Origin: Dyella sp. A6
Lineage (GTDB): Bacteria; Pseudomonadota; Gammaproteobacteria; Xanthomonadales; Rhodanobacteraceae
Length of the DNA: 64,000 nucleotides
Direction of reading: 5' to 3'
Assembly (NCBI RefSeq): GCF_036320485.1
Contig: NZ_CP132911.1
Location: forward strand, 2,170,001-2,234,000
Below, one piece after another: positions 39,716-51,463 of the stretch (position 1 is the first letter of the stretch; every line of letters starts with the position of its first letter). The notes beneath the pieces are model-generated. The model saw only the letters and a list, made by a program, of their open reading frames with translations. It had not been told where the DNA came from and searched no databases. A program made the translations under genes and the position numbers.

Positions 39716-40665
39716 GCGCGGGCCAGTACCGGATTCATGCCCAGGATTTCCCGGGCCGAGCGCGCATCATGATCCATCTGCGCCTTCAATGCATCCAGCC
39801 CGTCGAATTTCTGCTCGTCGCGCAGCTTGGCCACAAACTCCACCGCCATGCGCCGGCCATACAAATCGCCGGCGAAATCGAACAGGTGCACTTCCAGCAG
39901 TGGCTCGCTGACCTGGTTCACGGTGGGACGCACGCCCAGGCTGGCCACACCCGGCCAGCTGCATTCGCTTTCGCCCAGCCCAACGCGCACCGCGAAAATG
40001 CCCTGTACCGGGCTCACCCGGTCATGCAGGTGGATATTGGCGGTGGGAAACCCCAGCGTGCGACCGAGCTGGTTACCCCGCTCGACCCGGCCCTCGATCA
40101 CGAACGGGCGCCCCAGCAGAGCCGCCGCCCCGGCAAACTCGCCAGCGGCCAGCAGCAGGCGCACCCGGCTGGCCGAGACGCGGCTGTCATCCAGCAGCAC
40201 CGACGGCATCGTTCGCGCGGTGAAGCCGAGCTCACTGCCCAGCCGCTCCAGCATCGCCACGTCACCGGCACGGCCGTGGCCGAAACGGAAATCGGCACCC
40301 ACCCAGACCTCCCGTGCAGCCAGGCGCCCGACCAGCACCTGCCGCACGAAGTCCTCGGCGGACATCGCGGTCAGCGCGGCATTGAAGCGCAACAGCAGGG
40401 TCTGCTCGATACCTGCGGCGCCGAGCCCCTGCAGCTTTTCGCGCACGCTGGAAAGGCGCGGCAACGGCTCGCGCGAGAAAAAGGCGCGCGGCAACGGCTC
40501 GAAACTCACCACCACCGGTGCGCAACCCAGCTCGGCCGCGCGCACGCGCACCTCGGCCAGCAAGGCCTGGTGTCCTCGGTGCAGGCCATCGAAAGCGCCA
40601 ACCGCGATCACGCTGCCGCGCGGAGCCAGGCATGGCCCCGCGGTATCCCGGGCAAGTCTCATCAT
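39712..40665 (-). CDS. ribF: Bifunctional riboflavin kinase/FAD synthetase
   Basis: This enzyme turns riboflavin into FMN and then FAD. The N-terminal nucleotidyltransferase motif GAFDGLHRGHQALL is present, and the C-terminal riboflavin-kinase domain holds GRTLGFPTANI. ATG at 40665 (317 residues) and the next codon at 40662 are equal candidates. No ribosome site precedes them, but TATACT lies about 7 bp upstream (40672-40677, minus strand), so the message may be almost leaderless. The stop overlaps the leader ORF. Confidence 0.94.
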   Translation of the reverse strand: MMRLARDTAGPCLAPRGSVIAVGAFDGLHRGHQALLAEVRVRAAELGCAPVVVSFEPLPRAFFSREPLPRLSSVREKLQGLGAAGIEQTLLLRFNAALTAMSAEDFVRQVLVGRLAAREVWVGADFRFGHGRAGDVAMLERLGSELGFTARTMPSVLLDDSRVSASRVRLLLAAGEFAGAAALLGRPFVIEGRVERGNQLGRTLGFPTANIHLHDRVSPVQGIFAVRVGLGESECSWPGVASLGVRPTVNQVSEPLLEVHLFDFAGDLYGRRMAVEFVAKLRDEQKFDGLDALKAQMDHDARSAREILGMNPVLARA

Positions 40666-40754
40666 GGCGTGAGTATAACGGGCCGCCCCGTCAGGCGCCG
40701 ACACTCATGCGCCGACACGGGGCGAGCGTACGGGCCGACTGCGGGCCTTCGGGG

Positions 40755-42362
40755 TCAACTGGCGCGCAGGTCGCGCAGGCGCAGGCCAGAGACGAAAAGC
40801 CCTGCCACATAGGTCGCGCCACCGGTCAGCACCAGCACCGCCAGGTGCCACACGCGCGTCCACACCGGCACCGTGGTCCAGTGCGGCCAGCACCAGCGCC
40901 CGACCAGCAGCACCGCCACCATTGCCGCGCAGGCAAAGCCCAGGCGTGACCAGTGCCGCAGCCAGCCCGGCTGCGGGTCGTAGACACCGGCACGCTTCAG
41001 CCAGTACCAGAGCTGCGCGAACTGCAGGTAATTGGAAAGCACGCTGGCGATCGCCAGACCCACGTGCAGTCCGGGCACATGGGCCAGACCATGCAGCCAG
41101 CCATCCTGACGCTGGACCGGGGTTGTCCATAGCTCATAAAGCAGGCCCACCAGCAACACGTTGAAGACCATGTTGCTGACCAGCGACACCACCGCCGCGC
41201 GGACTGGCGTGCGCGTATCCTGGCGCGCGTAAAACGCCGGCAACAGCACCTTCACCAGTGCGTAGGCAGGCACGCCACAGCACAACGCCATGGTCGACCA
41301 CGAGGTCATGCGGGTATCGAACGCGGTGTAATGCCCGTTCTGGAAGAACGTGCTGACCAGCGGCTCGGCCAGCAGCAGCAGTGCGCAGGTCGCCGGCACC
41401 GCAATCAGCAGGGTCATGCGCACCCCCCAGTCCAGCGCCTTCGAGAAACCCGCACGATCGGTGCCGACATGGTGACGCGACAGTGCCGGCAGGATCACCG
41501 CCCCAAGCGCTACTCCGAACACACCAAGCGGCAGTTCGAGGAAACGGGTGGATTGATACATCCAGGTCTGCGAACCGGTGACCAGCAGGGTGATCAGAAT
41601 GGTATCCAGCAGCAGGTTGAGCTGGCCTACCGAGGCCCCGAACAGGGTCGGCACCATCAGACGCATGATCCGGCGCACCAGCGGGTGCCGCCAGCCCCAG
41701 CGCGGCAGACTCAGCAGATTCAGTCCGCGCAATGCAGGCAGCAGGAACAACAGCTGCAGCACCCCCGCCACCAGCACGGCCCAGCCGAGCGCCATGATCG
41801 GTACCTGCAGCCGTGGCGCCAGCCACAACGCCCCCGTGATCATGCAGATGTTCAGGATCACCGGCGCCATCGCCGGCAGACCGAAGCGGTGGAAACTGTT
41901 CAGCGCGCCGCCGGCCAGGGCCGTCAGCGAGACGAACAGCAGGTACGGGAACGTCAAGCGCAACAGGCTGACGATCAGCCCGAACTTATGCGGGTCGTGC
42001 ACGTCGCCCGGCGCGAAGACCGCGGCCAGTTCCGGCGCGAACAGCATGCCCAGCGCGGTGACGACCAGCAGTACGCCGCCGAGAGTCCCCGCCACCCGCG
42101 CCGTGAGTTCCTTCAACTCGGCATGACTGCGTGTTTCCTTGACCTCGGTGAATACCGGCACGAAGGCCGTGGAAAAGGAGCCTTCCGCGAACAGGCGGCG
42201 CATGAAATTGGGGATACGAAAGGCGATGACAAAGGCATCGGTCGCCGCCGAGGCGCCGAACACGTGGCTCATTGCGATGTCGCGTGCCAGCCCCAGCACG
42301 CGTGAAACCATGGTCATGCTGCTGAACGAGAGCAGCCCGCGGAGCATGCTGGGGGACTTCAT
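40755..42362 (-). CDS. murJ: Lipid II flippase MurJ (MviN)
   Basis: This 535-residue MOP-superfamily protein moves lipid II across the inner membrane for peptidoglycan synthesis. It has about 14 membrane helices and the usual opening LLSFSSMTMVSRVLGLARDI, with the ATDAFVIAFRIPNFMRRLFAEG segment that follows in all MurJ. ATG at 42362 fits homology; a longer frame upstream is unrelated. It precedes ribF by 89 bp, as in many gammaproteobacteria, and is divergent from rpsT. Confidence 0.95.
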   Translation of the reverse strand: MKSPSMLRGLLSFSSMTMVSRVLGLARDIAMSHVFGASAATDAFVIAFRIPNFMRRLFAEGSFSTAFVPVFTEVKETRSHAELKELTARVAGTLGGVLLVVTALGMLFAPELAAVFAPGDVHDPHKFGLIVSLLRLTFPYLLFVSLTALAGGALNSFHRFGLPAMAPVILNICMITGALWLAPRLQVPIMALGWAVLVAGVLQLLFLLPALRGLNLLSLPRWGWRHPLVRRIMRLMVPTLFGASVGQLNLLLDTILITLLVTGSQTWMYQSTRFLELPLGVFGVALGAVILPALSRHHVGTDRAGFSKALDWGVRMTLLIAVPATCALLLLAEPLVSTFFQNGHYTAFDTRMTSWSTMALCCGVPAYALVKVLLPAFYARQDTRTPVRAAVVSLVSNMVFNVLLVGLLYELWTTPVQRQDGWLHGLAHVPGLHVGLAIASVLSNYLQFAQLWYWLKRAGVYDPQPGWLRHWSRLGFACAAMVAVLLVGRWCWPHWTTVPVWTRVWHLAVLVLTGGATYVAGLFVSGLRLRDLRAS

Positions 42363-42515
42363 GCGGTCGTGGACACCTTCAGGATGCGGCGCGTGCGCGC
42401 AAAGGCCGGTAGTTTGACAGCCCGCAGGCGTCCTGTGTCGGGCCAGACCGTGGCACAATAGGGACGCTGTATCCCGGAGCCTTTGGCCCGGCCTGTATCT
42501 GGCGCACCCAAGTGC

Positions 42516-42544
42516 TTGACGTGCCAGATCATTGCACGCATAAT
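42516..42544 (+). promoter_or_regulatory. Promoter of rpsT
   Basis: TTGACG (42516-42521) and CATAAT (42539-42544) are exactly 17 bp apart. The -10 box is framed by GCACG and CGTGC (42534-42538 and 42545-42549), an inverted repeat of five bases with the hexamer in its centre. Start would be near 42551, giving a 37-nt leader with GGAG (42577-42580) before the start codon. Confidence 0.75.
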
Positions 42545-42587
42545 CGTGCGTCTTTTTCCACACCTCAAGCCATTCCGGAGTTCTACC

Positions 42588-42851
42588 TTGGCCAACATCA
42601 AGTCCGCGAAGAAGCGTGCGCGCCAGTCCGAGCAGCGCCGCCTGCGCAATGTCAGCGCCCGCTCCATGGTGCGCACCGCGCTCAAGAAGGTCGTCAAGGC
42701 CATCGAGGCCAAGGACAAGGCTGCGGCCGTCGAGGCCTTTGCCGCCGCCCAGCCGGTAATGGATCGCTATGCCGCCCGCGGCCTGATCCACAAGAACAAG
42801 GCTGCTCGCCACAAGAGCCGCCTGAATGCGAAGATCCGCGAGCTGGCGTAA
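42588..42851 (+). CDS. rpsT: 30S ribosomal protein S20
   Basis: The 87-residue S20 ([19 protein letters not shown]) binds 16S rRNA early in 30S assembly. It begins with TTG at 42588, 7 nt after GGAG; no ATG or GTG gives a proper S20 start. The E. coli gene also uses UUG, which there is tied to autogenous control of S20 translation, and the same may hold here. The gene is divergent from murJ and ends 22 bp before a strong terminator. Confidence 0.97.
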   Translation: MANIKSAKKRARQSEQRRLRNVSARSMVRTALKKVVKAIEAKDKAAAVEAFAAAQPVMDRYAARGLIHKNKAARHKSRLNAKIRELA

Positions 42852-42873
42852 GCCGTCCGGTCATCGCATGCAG

Positions 42874-42899
42874 AAAAGCCGGCGCATGCGCCGGCTTTT
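42874..42899 (+). terminator. Rho-independent terminator of rpsT
   Basis: A perfect palindrome AAAAGCCGGCGCA/TGCGCCGGCTTTT followed by TTC gives a long GC stem with a T tail, 22 bp after the rpsT stop. Its A-run on the far side could also act on the minus strand. Confidence 0.9.
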
Positions 42900-42933
42900 T
42901 CGTTGCGGCGACGACACCCGATGCATCGTCACG

Positions 42934-44094
<1,161 letters not shown>

Positions 44095-44142
44095 TTACCC
44101 GGAAACGGCGGACTCCCCGCTCCCGGCATTCCGCACCGCCTC

Positions 44143-44173
44143 AAAAAACAAAAGGCCCCGCCGGAGCGGGGCC
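44143..44173 (-). terminator. Terminator/attenuator between rpmA and obgE
   Basis: On the minus strand GGCCCCGC, a CGGA-type loop and GCGGGGCC are followed by a run TTTTGTTTTTT, a strong intrinsic terminator 23 bp after rpmA. It would set obgE expression well below that of the two ribosomal genes, relying on read-through unless obgE has its own promoter. Confidence 0.85.
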
Positions 44174-44195
44174 CTTGCAGCAACGCGACAGGAAC

Positions 44196-44453
44196 TCAGC
44201 CCTGCACGACGTCGACAAACTTGCGGCCCTTGTCGCCACGGGTCTTGAATTCGACCTTGCCGTCGACCAGGGCGAACAGCGTGTGGTCACGACCCAGGCC
44301 CACGCCGGTACCGGCATGGAACTTGGTGCCGCGCTGACGCACGATGATGTTGCCGGCTTCGACCGCCTGGCCGCCATAGATCTTCACGCCGAGGTATTTC
44401 GGGTTCGAATCGCGACCGTTGCGGCTGGAACCTACGCCTTTTTTATGTGCCAT
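44196..44453 (-). CDS. rpmA: 50S ribosomal protein L27
   Basis: The 85-residue L27 starts [20 protein letters not shown], the normal basic N-terminus that reaches toward the peptidyl-transfer centre. It lacks the cleavable extension seen in Firmicutes. GGAG lies 9 nt before ATG at 44453. It follows rplU by 19 bp. Confidence 0.98.
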   Translation of the reverse strand: MAHKKGVGSSRNGRDSNPKYLGVKIYGGQAVEAGNIIVRQRGTKFHAGTGVGLGRDHTLFALVDGKVEFKTRGDKGRKFVDVVQG

Positions 44454-44472
44454 GACTCAATGCTCCAGTTGC

Positions 44473-44787
44473 TCAGGCGTTGATGCCCGTGATCTCGACT
44501 TCGGTGAAGTGCTGGCGGTGGCCCTGCTGCTTCTTGTGATGCTTGCGGCGGCGGAACTTGATGATGCGCACCTTGTCGGCACGACCATGCTTGCGCACGG
44601 TGGCGGACACGGTGGCGCCGGCCACGGTCGGCGCACCGACGGTGATCGACTCGCCTTCGCCGACCAGCAACACCTGATCGAAGCTCACGGAAGCGCCTTC
44701 GTCGGCGTTCAGCAGCTCGACGCGCAGGACGTCGCCCTGCTGCACCCGGTACTGCTTGCCGCCGGTCTTGATGACTGCGTAACTCAT
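44473..44787 (-). CDS. rplU: 50S ribosomal protein L21
   Basis: The 104-residue L21 starts [19 protein letters not shown] and contains the KRRKHHKK-like basic stretch ([16 protein letters not shown]) that binds 23S rRNA. It is the first gene of rplU-rpmA-obgE, behind a strong promoter and a hairpin in the leader. AAGG lies 8-10 nt before ATG at 44787. Confidence 0.98.
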   Translation of the reverse strand: MSYAVIKTGGKQYRVQQGDVLRVELLNADEGASVSFDQVLLVGEGESITVGAPTVAGATVSATVRKHGRADKVRIIKFRRRKHHKKQQGHRQHFTEVEITGINA

Positions 44788-44820
44788 GGGAATGACCCTT
44801 CTGTCGTTATTCTCTTGGGA

Positions 44821-44848
44821 TTCAACCCGGGCTTTGTGCCCGGGTGAA
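44821..44848 (-). promoter_or_regulatory. Stem-loop at the 5' end of the rplU transcript
   Basis: TTCACCCGGGC and GCCCGGGTTGAA form an 11-bp stem with one bulged base and a 5-nt loop. The predicted transcription start (about 44848) falls on its first base, so the message would begin with this hairpin, about 33 nt before the start codon. It has no T-run, so it is not a simple terminator. It could protect the 5' end or be a ribosomal-protein leader; the second is inference. Confidence 0.6.
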
Positions 44849-44854
44849 CTCGGG

Positions 44855-44884
44855 ATTCTAACGACAAACCACCGGCGTGGTCAA
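44855..44884 (-). promoter_or_regulatory. Promoter of rplU-rpmA
   Basis: On the minus strand TTGACC (44879-44884) and TAGAAT (44855-44860) are separated by 18 bp, a strong sigma-70 match. It lies in the 149-bp gap between the rplU start and the stop of the upstream DUF2059 gene. Confidence 0.75.
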
Positions 44885-44936
44885 TCCTTGACCAGTCCAG
44901 GGAACTGCCAACCCACCCCGGTGGCAGCCCGATCGC

Positions 44937-45449
44937 CTAGTTGCCTTTCAGGGACGACGCGCCGGCGGAAGGGCTGGCCGGGCAACGGCCCTGGGCGTTC
45001 ACCTTCCCCTCCTTCTGCAGTTCGCCCATCATCTGCAGGGCCCGCTCGCGTCCCCACTGGCGCCCGATCTGCATGCCTTCGGCCATGGTCTCGGGCATCA
45101 CTGCGATGACCTTCTGACCCAGCGGCGAGTGGTAGAACTTGAGCAGCCCCGCCACGTCCTTGGCCGTGAATTGCTTCTGGTAGACGGGAATCATGCGATC
45201 GGTCAGCTGCTTCACACCCTGCGCGTCGATGAAGTTCTGCCAGTAACTGGCCGGCACGCATGGCAGCTGCTGACCCATCACGCCTGCCATCTGCGCATTC
45301 ATCTGGCTGAACATCTTGCCCACGTTGAATACCTGCATCAGCTGCCGCACCTGTTCCGCACTGGGCTGCGCGGCCATCGCCGCCTGCCCCATACCGCACG
45401 TCAACAGCAACCCGGCACTCATTGCCACTGCCCATTTGCGCATCGTCAT
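44937..45449 (-). CDS. DUF2059 domain secreted protein
   Basis: This 170-residue protein has a signal peptide (about residues 1-26, ending AAMAA) and a helical DUF2059 domain (FTAKDVAGLLKFYHSPLGQKV, YxSPxGxK-like). The family is widespread in proteobacteria with unknown function; it is probably periplasmic. Two ATGs (45449, 45443) are possible; AGGAG is 3 nt from the first and 9 nt from the second. It is divergent from uvrA. Confidence 0.88.
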   Translation of the reverse strand: MTMRKWAVAMSAGLLLTCGMGQAAMAAQPSAEQVRQLMQVFNVGKMFSQMNAQMAGVMGQQLPCVPASYWQNFIDAQGVKQLTDRMIPVYQKQFTAKDVAGLLKFYHSPLGQKVIAVMPETMAEGMQIGRQWGRERALQMMGELQKEGKVNAQGRCPASPSAGASSLKGN

Positions 45450-45559
45450 ACTCTCCTTTCTCCCGTTGCTGCAGCCTGGATAGGGGCTGCCGAACCTTCA
45501 TTATTCCTCATTGCATCCTACCGGGCATATACAGGCACGCACGATGTATGACGACAAAT

Positions 45560-45576
45560 AACTGTCCTGCACGGTT
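45560..45576. promoter_or_regulatory. Interrupted palindrome at the uvrA promoter
   Basis: AACTGT, five bases and ACGGTT form an inverted repeat with one mismatch per half. TATAGT at 45580-45585 follows 3 bp later and could be the uvrA -10 box, so a protein bound here could block the promoter. uvrA is an SOS gene in many bacteria, but this does not match the E. coli LexA box. The remaining 163-bp uvrA-DUF2059 gap shows nothing else clear. Confidence 0.4.
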
Positions 45577-45612
45577 TGATATAGTTCGCTTTTCCCCTGC
45601 GACCCCCTCCGC

Positions 45613-48539
<2,927 letters not shown>

Positions 48540-48543
<4 letters not shown>

Positions 48544-49073
48544 GCACCGCCGACAGCACACCACCCAAGCCCACCCGCCGCCGCAAGGCCGCGACGCCCG
48601 CGGCGAAAGCCAGCGCCTCGCCGGCCACGACGCAACCAGCCGCTGTCGCAGCGGAAGCAGCCACGCAAGACAACACCGCGAAACCCTTGTACGTGGCCGA
48701 GCTGACCGCACGCTGGCGTGACCTGGATGCCTTCAACCACGTCAACAACTCGAACTACCTGACCTACCTGGAAGAGGCACGTCTGCAGTGGCTGAGCCAC
48801 GTGCCCGGCCCATGGTTCGACGATCACGCGATGCCGGTGATGGCCGCTGCCCAGCTCAATTACCGCCGTCCGATCGAGTGGCCCGCGCAACTGCAGGTGG
48901 AGCTGTTCTGCGAACGCATGGGCAACAGCTCGATGACGATTGCCCATCGACTGGTCGATGCCGAAGATAGCGAGCGCCTGTACTGCGACGGCCACGTGGT
49001 GATGGTGTGGATGGACCCGGCGACCGGCCGCCCCGTGCCGCTGCCCGAATCCATCCGCGAAATTGCCGGCTAG
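48540..49073 (+). CDS. 4HBT-family acyl-CoA thioesterase
   Basis: The 177-residue protein has a hot-dog domain from about residue 48 with the 4HBT motif [22 protein letters not shown], as in YbgC/FcbC-type thioesterases; the Asp in [10 protein letters not shown] is the likely catalytic residue. The first 45 residues are an Ala/Lys/Thr-rich, probably disordered tail, unusual for the family. ATG at 48540 overlaps the uvrA stop, so the two are coupled. It converges on the GH20 gene. Confidence 0.88.
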
Positions 49074-49103
49074 CCAGCAGGGCCTTACGTCCTGCCCTGT
49101 CGC

Positions 49104-51368
49104 CTACTTCACGACGATCTCGTCCGCGAACAGCCAGATGTCCGCCGCGCCGCCCGGAAAGCCGGACGGCAGCGTCGCATCCGTGTAACGGTCGGCGGCC
49201 AGGCGCAGATAGCGCGCCGCGAACGGACGTCGCGGCCGGTATGCGAATCGGTAGATCACGGTGCGCCGACTGGACAGGTCGGCCCCGGGCTGTTCGGTCA
49301 GCAAGGTGTGCCAGTGACGACCGTCGTCCGACGCCATGAAGCGCAGCCGTTGCGGCGGCAGGATGCGCGAACCGACGGCCTGCATGAAACGCGTGCGGAT
49401 TTCGTGAACCGGCATGACGCGCCCCAGGTCGATGGTGGCGTCGAGATCATCGTTGTGCCATGCCGCCCAGCGACCATCGTGGAAATCATTGCTGCCGAGA
49501 ACCCCGTCCACCAATACACGACCCGGCGCATAAGGCGCCGACGCCGGTTGCGCAAAGGTGATCGGCTTGCCGACCGCCAGGCTATCCAACAGCTGGAAGC
49601 GCACCGGGTTGTCGTAGGGCATACCATGCCGGAACGGCACCACCTTCAGCATGCCGGCCCGATGCAGCACCACCGTATCGGTGAACGCAGGCGATGCCGC
49701 GATCGGCGTGCGCCCATCCAGGGTGTAGTGGTTGACCAGGTCGGCGAATCCGCGCCGCGCATCGAGTCGCCAACCGCCGCCGTCAGGCAATTCGGCGATG
49801 GCATAGCTGACCACCGGCTGGTCTTGCGGGCCATAGGCCACACGCCAGGCATCCAGTCGCGGATACTGCGCCTGCAGACGTTGCTGGAAGTCCGTCCACG
49901 CGCGATCGCCGCGGCCGCCACCACTCCAGAGGTTTTCCGCGAACGCCAGCAGCCGCGGATAGAGCTTCGACTCGGCGTTGCGCGGATTGGCGTGCTCGCT
50001 CCACAGCGGTGCCTCGCCACCCAGGATCTGTGCGCGATGTGCGCGGAACACGGCGTCGTTTACCTGTCGCTGCGTGGCCGTCGCCGAACGCGTGTCGCTG
50101 GCGATGTCGATGCGATAGACATCCTGCGTCGTCAACGTGTCGAGGGGTCGGTCCAGATAGAACGGCCCGGCCACCACGACGCGATTGCCGTTGCGCAAGG
50201 CCTTGGCCTCCTCGTCCGGGCCGCGCCAGGACTCGATGATCGCGTGCGTGTCGGCACCGCCTTCGAGAATTTCGTCCCAGCCCATCAGGGTTTTCCCGCG
50301 ACGTTCGAGGTCGCGCTGGATGCGCCGGATGAAATAACTCTGCAGACCGTCTTCGTTCTTGAGTCCTTGCGCATGCATCAGGCGCTGGCACGATGCGCAG
50401 TCATGCCACTGGTCCTTCGGGACTTCGTCGCCGCCGATATGCACATAGGGCGACGGAAACAGCGACGTGACTTCATCGAGCACGCGGCGCAGGAAGACGA
50501 AGGTCCCCGGTTTGCCCACGCAGTCGATGCTGTCGAACACGCCCCAGCTCGTCGGCACCATGCGAGGCGGTTTGCCGCAGGCCAGTTCGGGATAGGCGAC
50601 CAGTGCCGCCGAGCTGTGCCCAGGCATCTCGATCTCGGGAATCACCGTGATATTGCGTTGACGCGCATAGGCCACCACCGCGCGGATCTGCGCCGTCGTG
50701 TAATAGCCTCCGTAGCGCGTGCCATCGCTTTCGGTACGCCAGGCGCCGATGCGGGTGAGCTTCGGATAGCGCGGCATCTGGATGCGCCAGCCCTGGTCGT
50801 CGGTGAGATGCCAGTGGAAGGTGTTGATCTTATAGTAGCTGAGCAGGTCGAGCTGCTTTTCGATGAAGCTCACCGGATAGAAATGCCGGCTGACGTCGAG
50901 CATGACACCGCGATAGGGATAGGCCGGCGCATCGTCGATGCGCAACGACGGCAGCTCGACGGGCGCATGCGCATGCGGCGGCAACAACTGGCGGAACGTC
51001 TGCACACCCCAGAACAGTCCCTTGTCGGTGGACGCCGCGATCACGACGCCGGCCGGGTCGATCGTCAGCCGATAGGCTTCATCGCCGCGGATGGACGCAT
51101 CGAGCCGCAGCACGATACGCCCGGGGTGTCGACCACGCACCAGGTCGATACCGACCTGCGCCCGCACGGCCTTGCGCAGGAAGCTGGCCACCTCGTGCGT
51201 ACGCGCGTCGCCGTGCACCTGCAGACTGGTGCCGGCCGCAAGCCGGAAATGCCCCGCTTCCATCGTCAGATGCTGGGGCCTGGGCAGAATGTCCACGCCG
51301 GTAGCCATGCACGTGGCGGACACGATCAACAGGGCCTGCACGCACATGGCCCAGAACAGTTTTGACAT
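49104..51368 (-). CDS. Beta-N-acetylhexosaminidase (GH20)
   Basis: This 754-residue protein has a signal peptide (about 1-22) and the GH20 layout: GH20b domain to about 145, then a TIM barrel with HWHLTDDQGWR (185-195) and the catalytic pair Asp314-Glu315 in VHIGGDEVPKDQW, and a C-terminal beta-rich part (about 610-754) resembling a discoidin-like carbohydrate-binding domain. It removes terminal GlcNAc or GalNAc from oligosaccharides in the periplasm or outside. It follows the TonB receptor gene by 95 bp on the same strand. Confidence 0.94.
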   Translation of the reverse strand: MSKLFWAMCVQALLIVSATCMATGVDILPRPQHLTMEAGHFRLAAGTSLQVHGDARTHEVASFLRKAVRAQVGIDLVRGRHPGRIVLRLDASIRGDEAYRLTIDPAGVVIAASTDKGLFWGVQTFRQLLPPHAHAPVELPSLRIDDAPAYPYRGVMLDVSRHFYPVSFIEKQLDLLSYYKINTFHWHLTDDQGWRIQMPRYPKLTRIGAWRTESDGTRYGGYYTTAQIRAVVAYARQRNITVIPEIEMPGHSSAALVAYPELACGKPPRMVPTSWGVFDSIDCVGKPGTFVFLRRVLDEVTSLFPSPYVHIGGDEVPKDQWHDCASCQRLMHAQGLKNEDGLQSYFIRRIQRDLERRGKTLMGWDEILEGGADTHAIIESWRGPDEEAKALRNGNRVVVAGPFYLDRPLDTLTTQDVYRIDIASDTRSATATQRQVNDAVFRAHRAQILGGEAPLWSEHANPRNAESKLYPRLLAFAENLWSGGGRGDRAWTDFQQRLQAQYPRLDAWRVAYGPQDQPVVSYAIAELPDGGGWRLDARRGFADLVNHYTLDGRTPIAASPAFTDTVVLHRAGMLKVVPFRHGMPYDNPVRFQLLDSLAVGKPITFAQPASAPYAPGRVLVDGVLGSNDFHDGRWAAWHNDDLDATIDLGRVMPVHEIRTRFMQAVGSRILPPQRLRFMASDDGRHWHTLLTEQPGADLSSRRTVIYRFAYRPRRPFAARYLRLAADRYTDATLPSGFPGGAADIWLFADEIVVK

Positions 51369-51412
51369 CGGGTCGTTCCGAAGCGATCGGGGATTCGAAG
51401 CAAGCCACTCGC

Positions 51413-51454
51413 GAAAGCGGGCGGAACCGTTGAGGGCCGGCTCCGCCCGCTTTC
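51413..51454 (-). terminator. Stem-loop between TonB receptor and GH20 genes
   Basis: GAAAGCGGGCGGA and its perfect 13-bp complement are separated by 16 bp in the 95-bp gap. No T-run follows, so it may weaken read-through into the GH20 gene or protect the receptor message from 3' decay rather than end transcription. Confidence 0.5.
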
Positions 51455-51463
51455 ACGCGTGGA

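Noticed and set aside
36620..39772. 1050-codon open frame on the plus strand over ileS
   Set aside because: It is the antisense shadow of ileS, with His/Arg/Gly-rich content and no recognisable domain.
42414..42419. Perfect TTGACA on the plus strand between murJ and rpsT
   Set aside because: No -10 hexamer lies 16-18 bp downstream; the TTGACG/CATAAT pair further on is a better rpsT promoter.
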